Shown: positions 15,890 through 24,142 of the stretch, one piece after another
Layout: each line of letters starts with the position of its first letter
Numbering within the stretch: the stretch's first letter is position 1
Assembly: GCA_024690505.1 (NCBI GenBank)
Contig: JAILPA010000138.1
Span: 1-36,157 of the forward strand
Direction: 5' to 3'
Source: Prevotella sp.
GTDB taxonomy: Bacteria; Bacteroidota; Bacteroidia; Bacteroidales; Bacteroidaceae
Length of the DNA: 36,157 nucleotides
Notes under the pieces: generated by a model
The model's input: only the letters and a program-made list of their open reading frames with translations
The model's database searches: none
What the model was told of the DNA's origin: nothing
Program-made: the position numbers and the translations under genes

Positions 15890-18051
15890 AGAAACTGGCT
15901 GTGAACATTGCCCGCGTGGTGCTGGCTGTCGTCTTCATCTTCTCCGGATTCGTGAAGGCTGTCGACCCCTTGGGCACACAATACAAGATTGAGGACTACC
16001 TCGCTGCCCTGCGCCTCGACGGCATATTGCCCGACATGGCAACGCTGGGCATTTCGGTGGCTTTGGCGGCAGCAGAGTTCTGTCTGGGCATCTTCATGCT
16101 CTTTGCCATCAGGCGCCGCCTCGTGTCGCGAATGGTGCTCATGCTTATGCTCGTGATGACGCCACTGACTCTGTGGCTGGCCCTGACCAATCCCATCAGC
16201 GACTGCGGATGCTTCGGCGACGCACTGGTGCTCACCAACTGGCAGACGCTATGGAAAAACCTGGTGCTGCTCCTCGCAGCCATTGTCGTCGCTTGGTGGC
16301 CGAAGGAGATGTTCCGCTTCGTGAGCGAACCAGTGCAGTGGATTGTCATCAACTATACGGCGCTGTTCATACTCGCCGTTTCGGCATGGAGCCTCTACTA
16401 CCTGCCGCAGTTCGACTTTCGCCCCTACCACATTGGGGCAAGCATACGCGAAGGGGTAATGATACCCGCTGACGCAGAGCAACCTAAGTTCGAGACGACC
16501 TACGTCATGCTCCACGATGGCGTGAAGACCGAGCTGAGCGAGGCAGAATACATGCAGGTGTGGCAGGACACCGCCCACTGGCAGTGCACCGATGTGAAGT
16601 CGGTGCAAGTGAGCAAGGGCTACGAGCCCCCCATTCACGACTTCTCGATGATGCTCTTGGAGGAGAGCGGAGAGAGCGGTGACGGGCAGAACGAACAGAC
16701 AGGGCAGGACGAACTGGACGGACAGACCGAACAGACAGCTGCTGACGCAGCCATGCGCGACATCACCGACGAGGTGCTTTCCGACTCTGGCTACACTTTC
16801 CTGCTCGTCGCTCCATATCTGGAGAAGGCCGACGACTCGCGGCTCGACCTCATCAACGAGCTCTACGAGTACAGCCTCGACCACGGATACCGCTTCTACT
16901 GCCTCACCGCCAGCCTGAGAAAAGGACGCGACGCGTGGCGCGAGAAGACAGGCGCAGAGTACCCCTTCTGCCAGACCGACCCCATCACGCTCAAGACCGT
17001 CATAAGGAGCAATCCCGGACTGGTGCTGATGAAGGACGGCCGCGTCATTCGCAAATGGAGCCACAACGACCTGCCCGACCTCACGGCCGACGATACGGCA
17101 AAACCGCTGGAACAGCTCGCCATCGGGCAGGTGCCACAAGACTCGGTGCCAGGCAAGATACTGAAGATAGTGCTGTGGTTCGTGCTGCCACTGATGCTCC
17201 TCGTCATTGCCGACCGCACATGGATGTGGACAAGATGGATCCGCAGGAAAAAACAAAGACGTAACACTTTAACAATAAACACAAAAGAAAACATGAGAAA
17301 GAAAATTGTTGCAGGAAACTGGAAGATGAACATGAATCTTCAGGATGGTATTGCTCTGGCCAAGGAGCTGAACGAGACGCTGAAAGCCGACCGCCCCAAC
17401 TGCGGAGTGGTCATCTGCACGCCGTTTATCCATCTGGCCAGTATTGCCCAATTCCTTGACCAGGACATCATCGGCCTTGGCGCCGAGAACTGTGCCGACA
17501 AGGAGAAAGGTGCTTTCACGGGCGAAGTGAGCGCAGAAATGGTGAAGTCGACGGGAGCCCAGTACGTCATTCTGGGGCACTCCGAGCGTCGTGAATACTA
17601 CAAGGAGACTCCCGAAATTCTGAAGGAGAAGGTGCTACTGGCACAGAAGCAAGGCCTGAAGGTAATATTCTGCATCGGCGAGAGCCTGGAAGAGCGCGAG
17701 GCCGGTCGTCAGAACGAGGTGGTGAAGGCCGAGCTCGAAGGCAGCGTCTTCAACCTGAGCGAAGAGGACTTCCGCAAGATTGTTATTGCCTACGAGCCCA
17801 TCTGGGCTATCGGCACAGGCAAGACCGCCACTGCCGAGCAGGCCCAGGAAATTCACGCCTACATCCGCAGCATCATCGCCCAGAAGTATGGTCAGGCCGT
17901 TGCCGACGACACCACCATCCTCTACGGCGGTTCGTGCAAGGCCTCGAATGCTCCCGAGCTGTTTGCCAAGCCCGACATTGACGGTGGCCTCATTGGTGGC
18001 GCCTCTTTGAAGGCTGCCGACTTCAAGGGCATCATCGACGCCTTCAAGTAA
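15886..18051 (+). CDS. BT_3928/DoxX-like membrane protein reading in frame into triosephosphate isomerase
   Basis: The frame is open for 721 codons from the GTG at 15886. Residues 1-469 are a BT_3928-type DoxX/MauE-like membrane protein: four hydrophobic helices in the first 150 residues, [18 protein letters not shown] near the start, the SDCGCFGD cysteine motif, a helix at 165-182, a hydrophilic domain with an acidic Gln/Glu/Gly insert (about 265-288), and a final helix near 430-450 followed by basic residues. Residues 470-721 are a complete triosephosphate isomerase. The junction has no stop codon. However, the linker is A-rich like a normal leader, and with five instead of six A at 17248-17253 the frame would read RRKNKDVTL and stop at TAA 17270-17272. 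Two separate proteins are therefore a serious alternative. Confidence 0.7.
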   Translation: MKKLAVNIARVVLAVVFIFSGFVKAVDPLGTQYKIEDYLAALRLDGILPDMATLGISVALAAAEFCLGIFMLFAIRRRLVSRMVLMLMLVMTPLTLWLALTNPISDCGCFGDALVLTNWQTLWKNLVLLLAAIVVAWWPKEMFRFVSEPVQWIVINYTALFILAVSAWSLYYLPQFDFRPYHIGASIREGVMIPADAEQPKFETTYVMLHDGVKTELSEAEYMQVWQDTAHWQCTDVKSVQVSKGYEPPIHDFSMMLLEESGESGDGQNEQTGQDELDGQTEQTAADAAMRDITDEVLSDSGYTFLLVAPYLEKADDSRLDLINELYEYSLDHGYRFYCLTASLRKGRDAWREKTGAEYPFCQTDPITLKTVIRSNPGLVLMKDGRVIRKWSHNDLPDLTADDTAKPLEQLAIGQVPQDSVPGKILKIVLWFVLPLMLLVIADRTWMWTRWIRRKKQRRNTLTINTKENMRKKIVAGNWKMNMNLQDGIALAKELNETLKADRPNCGVVICTPFIHLASIAQFLDQDIIGLGAENCADKEKGAFTGEVSAEMVKSTGAQYVILGHSERREYYKETPEILKEKVLLAQKQGLKVIFCIGESLEEREAGRQNEVVKAELEGSVFNLSEEDFRKIVIAYEPIWAIGTGKTATAEQAQEIHAYIRSIIAQKYGQAVADDTTILYGGSCKASNAPELFAKPDIDGGLIGGASLKAADFKGIIDAFK
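17293..18051 (+). CDS. tpiA: Triosephosphate isomerase (independent start within the fused frame)
   Basis: From the ATG at 17293 this is a complete 252-residue TIM, interconverting dihydroxyacetone phosphate and glyceraldehyde 3-phosphate in glycolysis. All catalytic elements are visible: the N/K pair in VAGNWKMN, the electrophilic His in [13 protein letters not shown], the catalytic Glu in [15 protein letters not shown] (flexible loop 6), and the phosphate-binding [13 protein letters not shown] and [10 protein letters not shown]. The upstream ACACAAAAGAAAAC leader looks like the translation starts of other genes here, which supports independent initiation. The same frame continues upstream into the membrane protein without a stop. 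Confidence 0.93.
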   Translation: MRKKIVAGNWKMNMNLQDGIALAKELNETLKADRPNCGVVICTPFIHLASIAQFLDQDIIGLGAENCADKEKGAFTGEVSAEMVKSTGAQYVILGHSERREYYKETPEILKEKVLLAQKQGLKVIFCIGESLEEREAGRQNEVVKAELEGSVFNLSEEDFRKIVIAYEPIWAIGTGKTATAEQAQEIHAYIRSIIAQKYGQAVADDTTILYGGSCKASNAPELFAKPDIDGGLIGGASLKAADFKGIIDAFK

Positions 18052-18067
18052 AGGAGTCCGTTTCGCA

Positions 18068-18185
18068 GTGAACAATGAATAATGTAGAATGATAAAGACA
18101 TGGTTATGAATCAGACAAGAACGACTCACCGTTTTAATCGCAGATGGATGATGGCTTTGTTCATTGTACATTGTTCATTGTTCAT
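18068..18185 (+). repeat. Imperfect 25-bp inverted repeat around the SPOR gene start
   Basis: The left arm (18068-18092) and the right arm (18161-18185) are reverse complements at 22 of 25 positions. The SPOR gene's ribosome-binding region and start codon (18100) lie in the 68-base loop, and the right arm is inside the coding region, encoding the hydrophobic FIVHCSLFI core of the signal peptide. Confidence 0.75.
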
Positions 18186-18750
18186 TGGTATTGCCGCTCA
18201 GGCACAGAACTTCACACAGCGGCTGCAGACGCAGGTCAGTGGCCAGGGCCGTGTCATCCTGCACCAGGATGCCGCTATCGATGCACTGGTGAACGGGGGC
18301 ACCACAGCGGTGCAGACCCAGCCCACGCGCACCGTTCAGAACCCGCAGCAGCCCGCTCGCTCCACTCAGCAGAACCAGCAGCCTGTTCAGCAGAACCAGC
18401 AGCCTGTGACAGTGGCCGAAACGCCTGTCCAGCAGGACGTCACCGATACCACCGATGAGGCTCCCACCGTCCCGCAGCGTATGGAGAAGGTGAAGGGCTT
18501 CCGCATTCAGGTATACAACGGCGGTAGCACCCGAGTGGACAAGCAGCGGGCCGAGGAAGCAGGCGCCCGCATCAGTTCGCTTTATCCCGGTATCTACAAC
18601 GAGGTGCACTTCTACAACGAGACCAGTTGGAAGTGCCGTGTGGGAGCCTTCCGCACCTATCGCGAGGCCAAGGCCATACGCGACGAGATACGGTCTATTT
18701 ATCCCAATGCCGAGATAGTGAAAGGCGACATTTACGTACCGGTAGAATAA
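18100..18750 (+). CDS. SPOR-domain protein with signal peptide
   Basis: The 216-residue protein has an N-terminal hydrophobic segment (MMALFIVHCSLFIGIAAQAQ) that should act as a signal peptide, a Gln/Thr/Pro-rich linker with repeated QNQQPV units (about 65-105), and a C-terminal SPOR domain (about 128-216). The SPOR part shows GFRIQVYNGGSTRVDKQRAE, SWKCRVGAFRTYREAKAIRD and a final KGDIYVP. SPOR domains bind denuded glycan strands of peptidoglycan, so an envelope or division role is likely. The start could be at 18100 or 18106. It lies between tpiA and folE (12-base gap to folE). Confidence 0.9.
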   Translation: MVMNQTRTTHRFNRRWMMALFIVHCSLFIGIAAQAQNFTQRLQTQVSGQGRVILHQDAAIDALVNGGTTAVQTQPTRTVQNPQQPARSTQQNQQPVQQNQQPVTVAETPVQQDVTDTTDEAPTVPQRMEKVKGFRIQVYNGGSTRVDKQRAEEAGARISSLYPGIYNEVHFYNETSWKCRVGAFRTYREAKAIRDEIRSIYPNAEIVKGDIYVPVE

Positions 18751-18762
18751 CTGTTTAACCCC

Positions 18763-19341
18763 ATGAATCCAGAGATAGAATATCGCGAAGGCTTAGACGA
18801 ACTGGCAGCACACTATAAGCAGGTGTTGTCGCTCTTGGGCGAGGATACCGAGCGCGAGGGCCTGCAGAAGACGCCCATGCGTGTGGCCAAGGCCATGCAG
18901 GTGTTGACCCGTGGCTACGCCATGGATGCCCGCGAGGTGCTGACGGGTGCCCTCTTCAAGGAGGACTATAACCACATGGTCATCGTGAAGGACATCGACT
19001 TCTTCTCGCTTTGCGAGCACCACATGCTGCCGTTCTACGGTAAGGTGCACGTGGCCTACATTCCCAACGGCTATATTACCGGGCTGAGCAAGATTGCCCG
19101 TGTGGTCGACATCTACAGCCACCGCCTCCAGGTGCAGGAACGCATGACCATGCAGATACGCCAGTGCATCGACGAGACACTCCATCCGCTGGGCGTGATG
19201 GTAGTGGTCGAGGCGAAGCACATGTGTATGCAGATGCGCGGAGTGGAGAAGCAGAACAGCATCACTACCACCAGCGAATTCAGCGGTGCATTCAACCAGG
19301 CAAAGACACGCCAAGAGTTTATGAACCTTATTTCCCATTAA
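18763..19341 (+). CDS. folE: GTP cyclohydrolase I
   Basis: This 192-residue enzyme converts GTP to dihydroneopterin triphosphate, the first step of folate/pterin synthesis. Type IA motifs are present: [16 protein letters not shown], the zinc ligands in [40 protein letters not shown] and QERMTMQI, and the second zinc Cys region [16 protein letters not shown] with the TTSEFSGAF end. Length and residues are normal. The 12-base gap from the SPOR gene indicates one transcript. Confidence 0.96.
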   Translation: MNPEIEYREGLDELAAHYKQVLSLLGEDTEREGLQKTPMRVAKAMQVLTRGYAMDAREVLTGALFKEDYNHMVIVKDIDFFSLCEHHMLPFYGKVHVAYIPNGYITGLSKIARVVDIYSHRLQVQERMTMQIRQCIDETLHPLGVMVVVEAKHMCMQMRGVEKQNSITTTSEFSGAFNQAKTRQEFMNLISH

Positions 19342-19371
19342 ATTCATCACACGACAATTGTCATTCGATAT

Positions 19372-19980
19372 ATGGATCAGACAAACAGACGCGGAAATTT
19401 CCGCACCAACGAGTCTATGTTCAAGCAGTTCCGTCAGAGCTGCCTGGGAAAAGTCGTCATCACTGGCGTCATCATCATCATCCTTCTGATTGTCGCTGCC
19501 ATCACCAATCCCTCGGCTGAGAAGATGGTGAGCGAGACGATTGACAACGTTCACCAGAGCATCGAGTCGGACTTGGGGCGCGATGCCGAGTGGATTGAGG
19601 CCACGGTGAGCAACATTGGCAACACCTTCTCGTCGGCCGACCCTGATGAGGCCCTTTCAAAAGAACAGAAAGAGCGCCGCAAGATACAGTGGGAGGCGTT
19701 CAATGCGGGTAGCTACAACCAGTTCAACGAGAGCAACGTGTCTAACTACACCTTCTTCTCCACCATCTCCATCCCCAACAACATCTTCGGTGAACCGAAA
19801 GTGGTGGGATTCGGAATCTTCGGACTTGTCATTCCCACGGTGAACTACAATAACTTCATTCCCCTTGACGGAAAGACCGGCGACAGGCCTGGGCAGAAGA
19901 TTGATAATGGTGTGAACCCCGATGAGTACATGGGCGACAACCCCGAGCTGGGGCCCTTCCGCAACATGTACGGTGAATAA
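19372..19980 (+). CDS. Single-pass membrane protein, DUF4359-like
   Basis: The 202-residue protein has a charged N-terminus of about 27 residues, one membrane helix at about 28-45 (VVITGVIIIILLIVAAI) directly followed by TNPSAEKM, and a hydrophilic domain. The helix-TNPS arrangement and a C-terminal SNYTFFSTISI...GFGIFGLVIP stretch resemble DUF4359-type proteins, but this assignment is from memory and tentative. No catalytic motif is seen. It sits between folE (30-base gap) and the inositol monophosphatase (4-base gap), so co-transcription is likely. Confidence 0.75.
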   Translation: MDQTNRRGNFRTNESMFKQFRQSCLGKVVITGVIIIILLIVAAITNPSAEKMVSETIDNVHQSIESDLGRDAEWIEATVSNIGNTFSSADPDEALSKEQKERRKIQWEAFNAGSYNQFNESNVSNYTFFSTISIPNNIFGEPKVVGFGIFGLVIPTVNYNNFIPLDGKTGDRPGQKIDNGVNPDEYMGDNPELGPFRNMYGE

Positions 19981-19984
19981 ACCT

Positions 19985-20845
19985 ATGATAGCATTAGAAC
20001 AACTCACCCTGCAGGTCTGTGCTGTTGCCAGGCGTGCAGGGATTTTTATTCGCTCTGAGCGCCAGCAGTTCCGTGCTTCCAGCGTAGAGTGCAAACACGC
20101 CCACGACTACGTGTCGTATGTTGACAAACAGTCCGAGCAGCTCATCGTCGACAGTCTGCGGCAGCTACTGCCCCAGGCAGGCTTCATCACCGAGGAGGGG
20201 CTGGCCCATCATGCCGACGAGCCGTTGTGCTGGGTGGTCGACCCCCTCGACGGCACCACCAATTTCATCCATCAGCATCCACCCTATGCCGTCAGTATAG
20301 CCTTGATGCAGCACGACGAGATACTCCTGGGCGTGGTCTACGAGGTCTGTGCCGACGAATGCTTCTATGCCTGGCAGGGCGGTGGTGCCTGGATGACGAA
20401 ACATGCATCGTGCTGCGACGGCACCCACAGCCCGCTCGACCCAGGGGCACCTGCCACCGGCGACACCGTCAGGCTGCATACCTCCGACCAGCAGATGGCC
20501 GATGCCCTGCTTTGCCTGCAGCTGCCCTACAACAGCGAGGCCTACAACCCCGTGGTTCGCAGTCTCATAGCCCGTTTCTATGGCCGTGCCGCCAGCGTGC
20601 GTATGCTGGGGTCGGCAGCCATCGCCCTGTGCTATGTGGCAGCCGGACGCCTCGATGGCTATGCCGAGCAATACATTGGCCAGTGGGACTACATGGCCGG
20701 GGCACTCATAGTGACCGAAGCCGGCGGCCGTGTCACCGACTATGCCGGCTCTACCGCCTTTACCCATGGCAACAGCGTGGTGGCTGCCAACGCCCTGATC
20801 CACGATGAGCTCCTGGCCGGGGTCAGCGATGCCCTGAAAGCCTAA
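19985..20845 (+). CDS. Inositol monophosphatase family protein
   Basis: This 286-residue Mg2+-dependent phosphatase belongs to the IMPase/CysQ superfamily. Motif 1 is DPLDGTTNF, with its metal-binding Asp residues and the upstream Glu of ITEEG; motif 2 is QWDYMAGALIVTEAGG. The substrate may be inositol phosphate, another sugar phosphate or PAP; the sequence does not decide. The frame is open further upstream to 19922, but that part overlaps the preceding gene. The ATG at 19985 (MIALEQLTLQVCAVARRAG) follows the previous stop by 4 bases and gives the normal family length, so I chose it. Confidence 0.9.
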   Translation: MIALEQLTLQVCAVARRAGIFIRSERQQFRASSVECKHAHDYVSYVDKQSEQLIVDSLRQLLPQAGFITEEGLAHHADEPLCWVVDPLDGTTNFIHQHPPYAVSIALMQHDEILLGVVYEVCADECFYAWQGGGAWMTKHASCCDGTHSPLDPGAPATGDTVRLHTSDQQMADALLCLQLPYNSEAYNPVVRSLIARFYGRAASVRMLGSAAIALCYVAAGRLDGYAEQYIGQWDYMAGALIVTEAGGRVTDYAGSTAFTHGNSVVAANALIHDELLAGVSDALKA

Positions 20846-21178
20846 AACACCCCGAGCGTCATCACGACGAGACCCCGGAAGTGCTGTCACAGGTTCGCCA
20901 GACGGACGGCGCATCCCCCATCCCCGACTATTGCAGCAAGGTGCTGGGGAAAAGGTTTCTCAATCCAAATTTGGATGCAGTACTTATAAAGACGCAGGAT
21001 GTAAATCGAATTTTCGATTGACATAACCAGCGTGGTGGACTGAGTCGTTGCTTATATCGTCAAAATCGATTATAAAAGTTAATTGCGAGTACTGACAGAG
21101 GCTTTCTCCTTGTTAAACCGATTTTTTTTGTACCTTTGCAGTTGAAATAGACTTTAATCGATTAAATATCTGACGAGT
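20846..21178. other. Intergenic region with promoter and repeated palindromes upstream of the LruC gene
   Basis: No gene is seen in this 333-base gap. It holds a perfect 14-bp palindrome ATCCAAATTTGGAT (20963-20976), three AATCGA-type dyads (21004-21019, 21064-21071, 21153-21166), and the promoter of the LruC gene. Confidence 0.55.
21110..21138 (+). promoter_or_regulatory. Promoter of the LruC lipoprotein gene
   Basis: TACCTTTG at 21131-21138 matches the -7 consensus and TTG at 21110-21112 gives a -33 at 18-base spacing. The 14-bp perfect palindrome TTTAATCGATTAAA (21153-21166) lies between this promoter and the gene start. Confidence 0.6.
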
Positions 21179-22565
21179 ATGAAAGATTGTTTATAATTGC
21201 AGTTGTAGGATTGATTATATCCAGCTGTACCAAGGGCTTTGATGCTATCGAGCCTGCACCTGAACCTACGCCGACACCGAAGGTTCCCAATTCGTTTGAC
21301 TTCTCGACGGTTCAGAAGGTTAAGCTCAACGTCGACTATTCTGCATTCAAGACCTACGGAGGGGTGTTCTTTGGCGTTTATACCCAGAATCCCATCATAA
21401 CGGTTGAGGATGCACCGGAAGATATGTGGAACGAGGCTGTTACTCCGATATTTGAGGACTATACAGGGGTCAAACGGCAAGTATAGTGCAACTATCGAGC
21501 TGCCCACCTATGCCCAGCATATTTATATTGCCACAGGTAATTTCTTTACGGGAATGCACCTGATGGAGGCTGACGTGCAGAACGGTGTCATATCGGCAGT
21601 GGCAAAGAATGAGAATGTTGCCTCAAGCCGTGCTGCCGCACGTCGTGCTCTTGGAGCAGGCGAGTCGACAGATGATCTGTCGAAGCTTAAGTTGGGCCTC
21701 AAGACTGATGGCAAGACGAGAATCTATCAGGACTGGAAGAACTGGCTTGGCACATGGAACTCAGCTACCGGACGCCCCGACTATTTGCTTGACAAGGCCA
21801 CCGCTGATCCCAAGTTGGTTATCAGCGACTCTGAGATGGAAGGCCTTTATGCTGCAGTAGGTACGGCATTTGTTTCAGGAAGTGCCATGGCCTAGCGTAG
21901 GTGACTATGACCTTAACGACGCTCTGGTAAATGCGAAGCACGAGAAAGAGTTTAATACTGATGGAAAAATCGTCAAGGAGACATTCTATCTTACTACCTA
22001 TCAGAACTATGTCACTTTGACAAGCGGACTGGCTCTGACTTTGGAAACAAAGACTGCTCCGAAGTCGATTGCTATGAAGAAGATGGCCAAGGGTTCAACT
22101 GTGGCAGAGGAAGCCTCGTTCACGAAGGATGGTAATGTGTATTATCTGACTGCTGACTTCAAGGGTGAACTTGGTACTACCTATATCTTGGAGCTCTCGT
22201 ATGCAAGTCCATTAGGTTCGTCGGCCGATTTGGCAACCATCAAACCCTTCATCTATCGCTCTGAGGGCGACAAGAACTGGGAGGTGCATATCCCCATGGA
22301 GGCTCCTACGGCTAAGATGAATACCAGCTATTTCGGTACAGGCGACGACTGCTCTGATCCGAGCAAGGGATTGTATTTCGTTCGCGAAGGTAATTATCCG
22401 TTCGCATTCTATCTCTCTGGCGCAAACATCAGCGTATTTGAAAATACTATCCTGAAGCGCGAAAACGAGCGTAAGCGTATCGATGAGCTCTTCCCCGACT
22501 TCCTGGAGTGGTCAACTTCAAAGGGTACCAAGAAACAGGATTGGTATCTCAGAGTAGGGTTGTAA
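21179..22565 (+). pseudogene. LruC-domain lipoprotein broken by three frameshifts
   Basis: Three overlapping frames together make one protein of about 460 residues. The expected ATG at 21179 stops after five codons, but one extra A in the AAA at 21181-21184 would give MKRLFIIAVVGLIISSCTKG, a lipoprotein signal. The second break is a GGGG run at 21466-21469 (one G too many: DYTG then SNGKYSATIELP). The third is near TTT runs at 21869-21875, before QEVPWPSVGDYDLNDALVN. The DYDLND motif and the C-terminal FAFYLSGANISVFENT...ELFPDFLEW segment are typical of LruC/DUF4842 surface proteins. Each piece is well conserved in character, so decay is recent, or the consensus has homopolymer errors, or expression needs frame-shifting (least likely). 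Confidence 0.8.
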
Positions 22566-22591
22566 TATTTAATGTAATTACATTATAAAAT

Positions 22592-22625
22592 AATCGTGTG
22601 AGCGTAATTGCTCACACGATTTTTT
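22592..22625 (+). terminator. Rho-independent terminator after the LruC gene
   Basis: A perfect 12-bp stem, AATCGTGTGAGC (22592-22603) with GCTCACACGATT (22610-22621), has a 6-base loop and runs into a T6 tract. It lies 27 bases after the stop codon. Confidence 0.92.
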
Positions 22626-22679
22626 GTTGCAATTCCCCTCCCTTCCCGCTCGGCACTTTGCGACGCTTGCTACCAGCGT

Positions 22680-22817
22680 GACTCCCCTCCCTTTCAAGGG
22701 GAGGGGCAGGGGTGGGGTCTGGACTCGGCTATGCCGCTTGCAAGGCAAGAATATCCTGTAAGTGAAGAAGATACTCACCCCACCCCCGACCCCTCCCCTA
22801 GCAAGGGGGGGGGAGAC
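22680..22817. repeat. C/G-rich inverted repeat pair, REP-like
   Basis: The left arm (22680-22720, beginning GACTCCCCTCCCTTT and containing GGGGAGGGGCAGGGGTGGGG) is an imperfect reverse complement of the right arm (22774-22817, beginning CTCACCCCACCCCCGACCCC). Each arm also folds on itself (CCCCTCCC against GGGGAGGGG). It looks like a dispersed intergenic repeat rather than a gene. Confidence 0.7.
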
Positions 22818-22880
22818 TCGCGGCCACGCTTTCGACTACCTCCTGCCTAAGGCATAAAAATTCTATGACGCTCTCTCTTG

Positions 22881-22979
22881 GTAGCAAAAAAATCTCTAAT
22901 TCTCAAATTCTTGACAAAACAAAAATAACAACTAGGAAGATTTATTATCAAGAATTTGAGAATTAGAGAATTTAGCTAC
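22881..22979 (-). terminator. Long hairpin with T7, probable terminator of the 2-hydroxyacid dehydrogenase gene
   Basis: A perfect 22-bp inverted repeat (22893-22914 with 22948-22969) is separated by 33 bases. Read on the minus strand, its 3' arm is followed at once by T7 (complement of 22886-22892), as in a Rho-independent terminator, and it lies 26 bases after the stop at 22996. Outer GTAGC/GCTAC boxes (22881-22885, 22975-22979) extend the dyad. The AT-rich stem and long loop are unusual. Confidence 0.65.
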
Positions 22980-22995
22980 GGTTAGGGCCGATGCC

Positions 22996-23946
22996 CTATA
23001 CCACGTTGACGGGCTTTCCGTTGAGGAAAGCACCGACGTTGTCTGTGGCAATCTGAATCAACCGTATGCGAGCCTCCTTGCTGGCCCATGCTATGTGGGG
23101 CGTGATGAAGGCGTTGGGCTGTTTCAGTAGCGGATTGTCTGTGTGCGGGGGCTCGTCGGTGAGCACATCGGCACAGAACGCTGCCAGCCGTCCTTCGGCC
23201 AGGGCGTTGGCCACGGCCTGATCGTCTACCAGTGGCCCGCGCCCGGTGTTGATGAGTATGGCCGTGGGCTTCATCTGTTTTAGCGTGTCGGCATTGATGA
23301 AATGGCGCGTGCTGTCAGTCAGCGGACAATGCAGCGACAGCACGTCCGCTGCTGCCAGCACCTCTGTCCGCTCTGCCTTCTCAATGCCAGGTGGCAGTGC
23401 ATCAGCGGTTTTGCTCGTGACTGCCTTCACCTTCATGCCGAAGGCGATGGCTATTTGTGCTACGCGCAGCCCGATGTTGCCCAGTCCTACAATGCCGAAA
23501 GTCTTGCCGGCTAGCTCCATGTGAGGGAAGTCCCAATAACTGAAATCGGGATTCGCTGTCCAGCGTCCGTTGCGGTTCTGCACGGCATAGTGCTCGGTGC
23601 GGTTCGTCACTGTCAGCAGATGCGCAAACACCATCTGTGCCACGCTCTCAGTGCTATAGGCGGGCACATTCGTCACAATGATGCCCCGTTTGTGGGCAGC
23701 TTCGATGTCCACCACATTATAGCCCGTGGCCAGCACGCCGATATATCTCAGGCGTGGTAGCTGGGCCATGACCTCGCTACTGATGATGACCTTGTTGGTC
23801 AGCACAATGTCTGCATCGGCAGCCCTCGCCACTGTCTCGCCTGGCAGTGTACGGTCGTACACCGTCACACTACCTAAACTTTCCAACCCCTGCCACGACA
23901 AATCGCCCGGATTGGCCGTGTAGCCGTCAAGTATTACCGTTTTCAT
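22996..23946 (-). CDS. D-2-hydroxyacid dehydrogenase (glycerate dehydrogenase/hydroxypyruvate reductase-like)
   Basis: This 316-residue NAD(P)-dependent enzyme belongs to the D-isomer 2-hydroxyacid dehydrogenase family and reduces a 2-keto acid such as hydroxypyruvate. The substrate domain contains IGVLATGYNVVDIEAA and NVPAYSTESVAQMVFAHLL. The Rossmann domain shows FGIVGLGNIGLRVAQIA. The catalytic Arg is in INTGRGPLVDD, the Glu in DVLTDEPPHTDNPLL, and the His in FITPHIAWAS. The length is normal. The exact substrate is inferred from similarity in style to HprA proteins. It is transcribed alone on the minus strand from a TATATTTG box about 80 bases upstream. Confidence 0.9.
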   Translation of the reverse strand: MKTVILDGYTANPGDLSWQGLESLGSVTVYDRTLPGETVARAADADIVLTNKVIISSEVMAQLPRLRYIGVLATGYNVVDIEAAHKRGIIVTNVPAYSTESVAQMVFAHLLTVTNRTEHYAVQNRNGRWTANPDFSYWDFPHMELAGKTFGIVGLGNIGLRVAQIAIAFGMKVKAVTSKTADALPPGIEKAERTEVLAAADVLSLHCPLTDSTRHFINADTLKQMKPTAILINTGRGPLVDDQAVANALAEGRLAAFCADVLTDEPPHTDNPLLKQPNAFITPHIAWASKEARIRLIQIATDNVGAFLNGKPVNVV

Positions 23947-24024
23947 GTGTTCTGTTATTTGTTGTTCGTAATTGTTTTCAATCGGTCACAAGCCGTTTCG
24001 CCCAGTTCTTCTACTTTTCGTTTG

Positions 24025-24032
24025 CAAATATA
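24025..24032 (-). promoter_or_regulatory. Putative -7 box (TATATTTG) of the dehydrogenase gene
   Basis: On the minus strand TATATTTG matches the consensus, 78 bases upstream of the start at 23946. No clear -33 box is present. Confidence 0.5.
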
Positions 24033-24129
24033 CTGATTATTGCGGAATTTTTGGCCTGTTTGTGCCCGTAATTCTCCTTTTTTTTGTTAAAATAGCGGGG
24101 TAAAGGGCAGGAAATTCACGGGAATTGTG

Positions 24130-24137
24130 TACTTTTG
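24130..24137 (+). promoter_or_regulatory. Putative -7 box (TACTTTTG) of the small Cys/His protein gene
   Basis: TACTTTTG fits TAnnTTTG and lies only 5 bases before the candidate GTG start at 24143, so translation from that GTG would be leaderless; from the ATG at 24167 the leader would be about 25 bases. Confidence 0.5.
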
Positions 24138-24142
24138 TCCCC

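Larger units (their letters stand above)
22566..22995. other. Repeat-rich gap between convergent genes
   Basis: This 430-base gap contains the LruC terminator, a pair of G/C-skewed inverted arms (22680-22720 and 22774-22817) and a long perfect AT-rich hairpin (22893-22969). No gene is visible. Confidence 0.6.

Noticed and set aside
19922..19984. Upstream extension of the inositol monophosphatase frame
   Set aside because: It overlaps the preceding gene in another frame, and the ATG at 19985 gives the normal length.
22680..22817. CRISPR array
   Set aside because: Only two arms in inverted orientation, no regular direct repeats or spacers, no cas genes.
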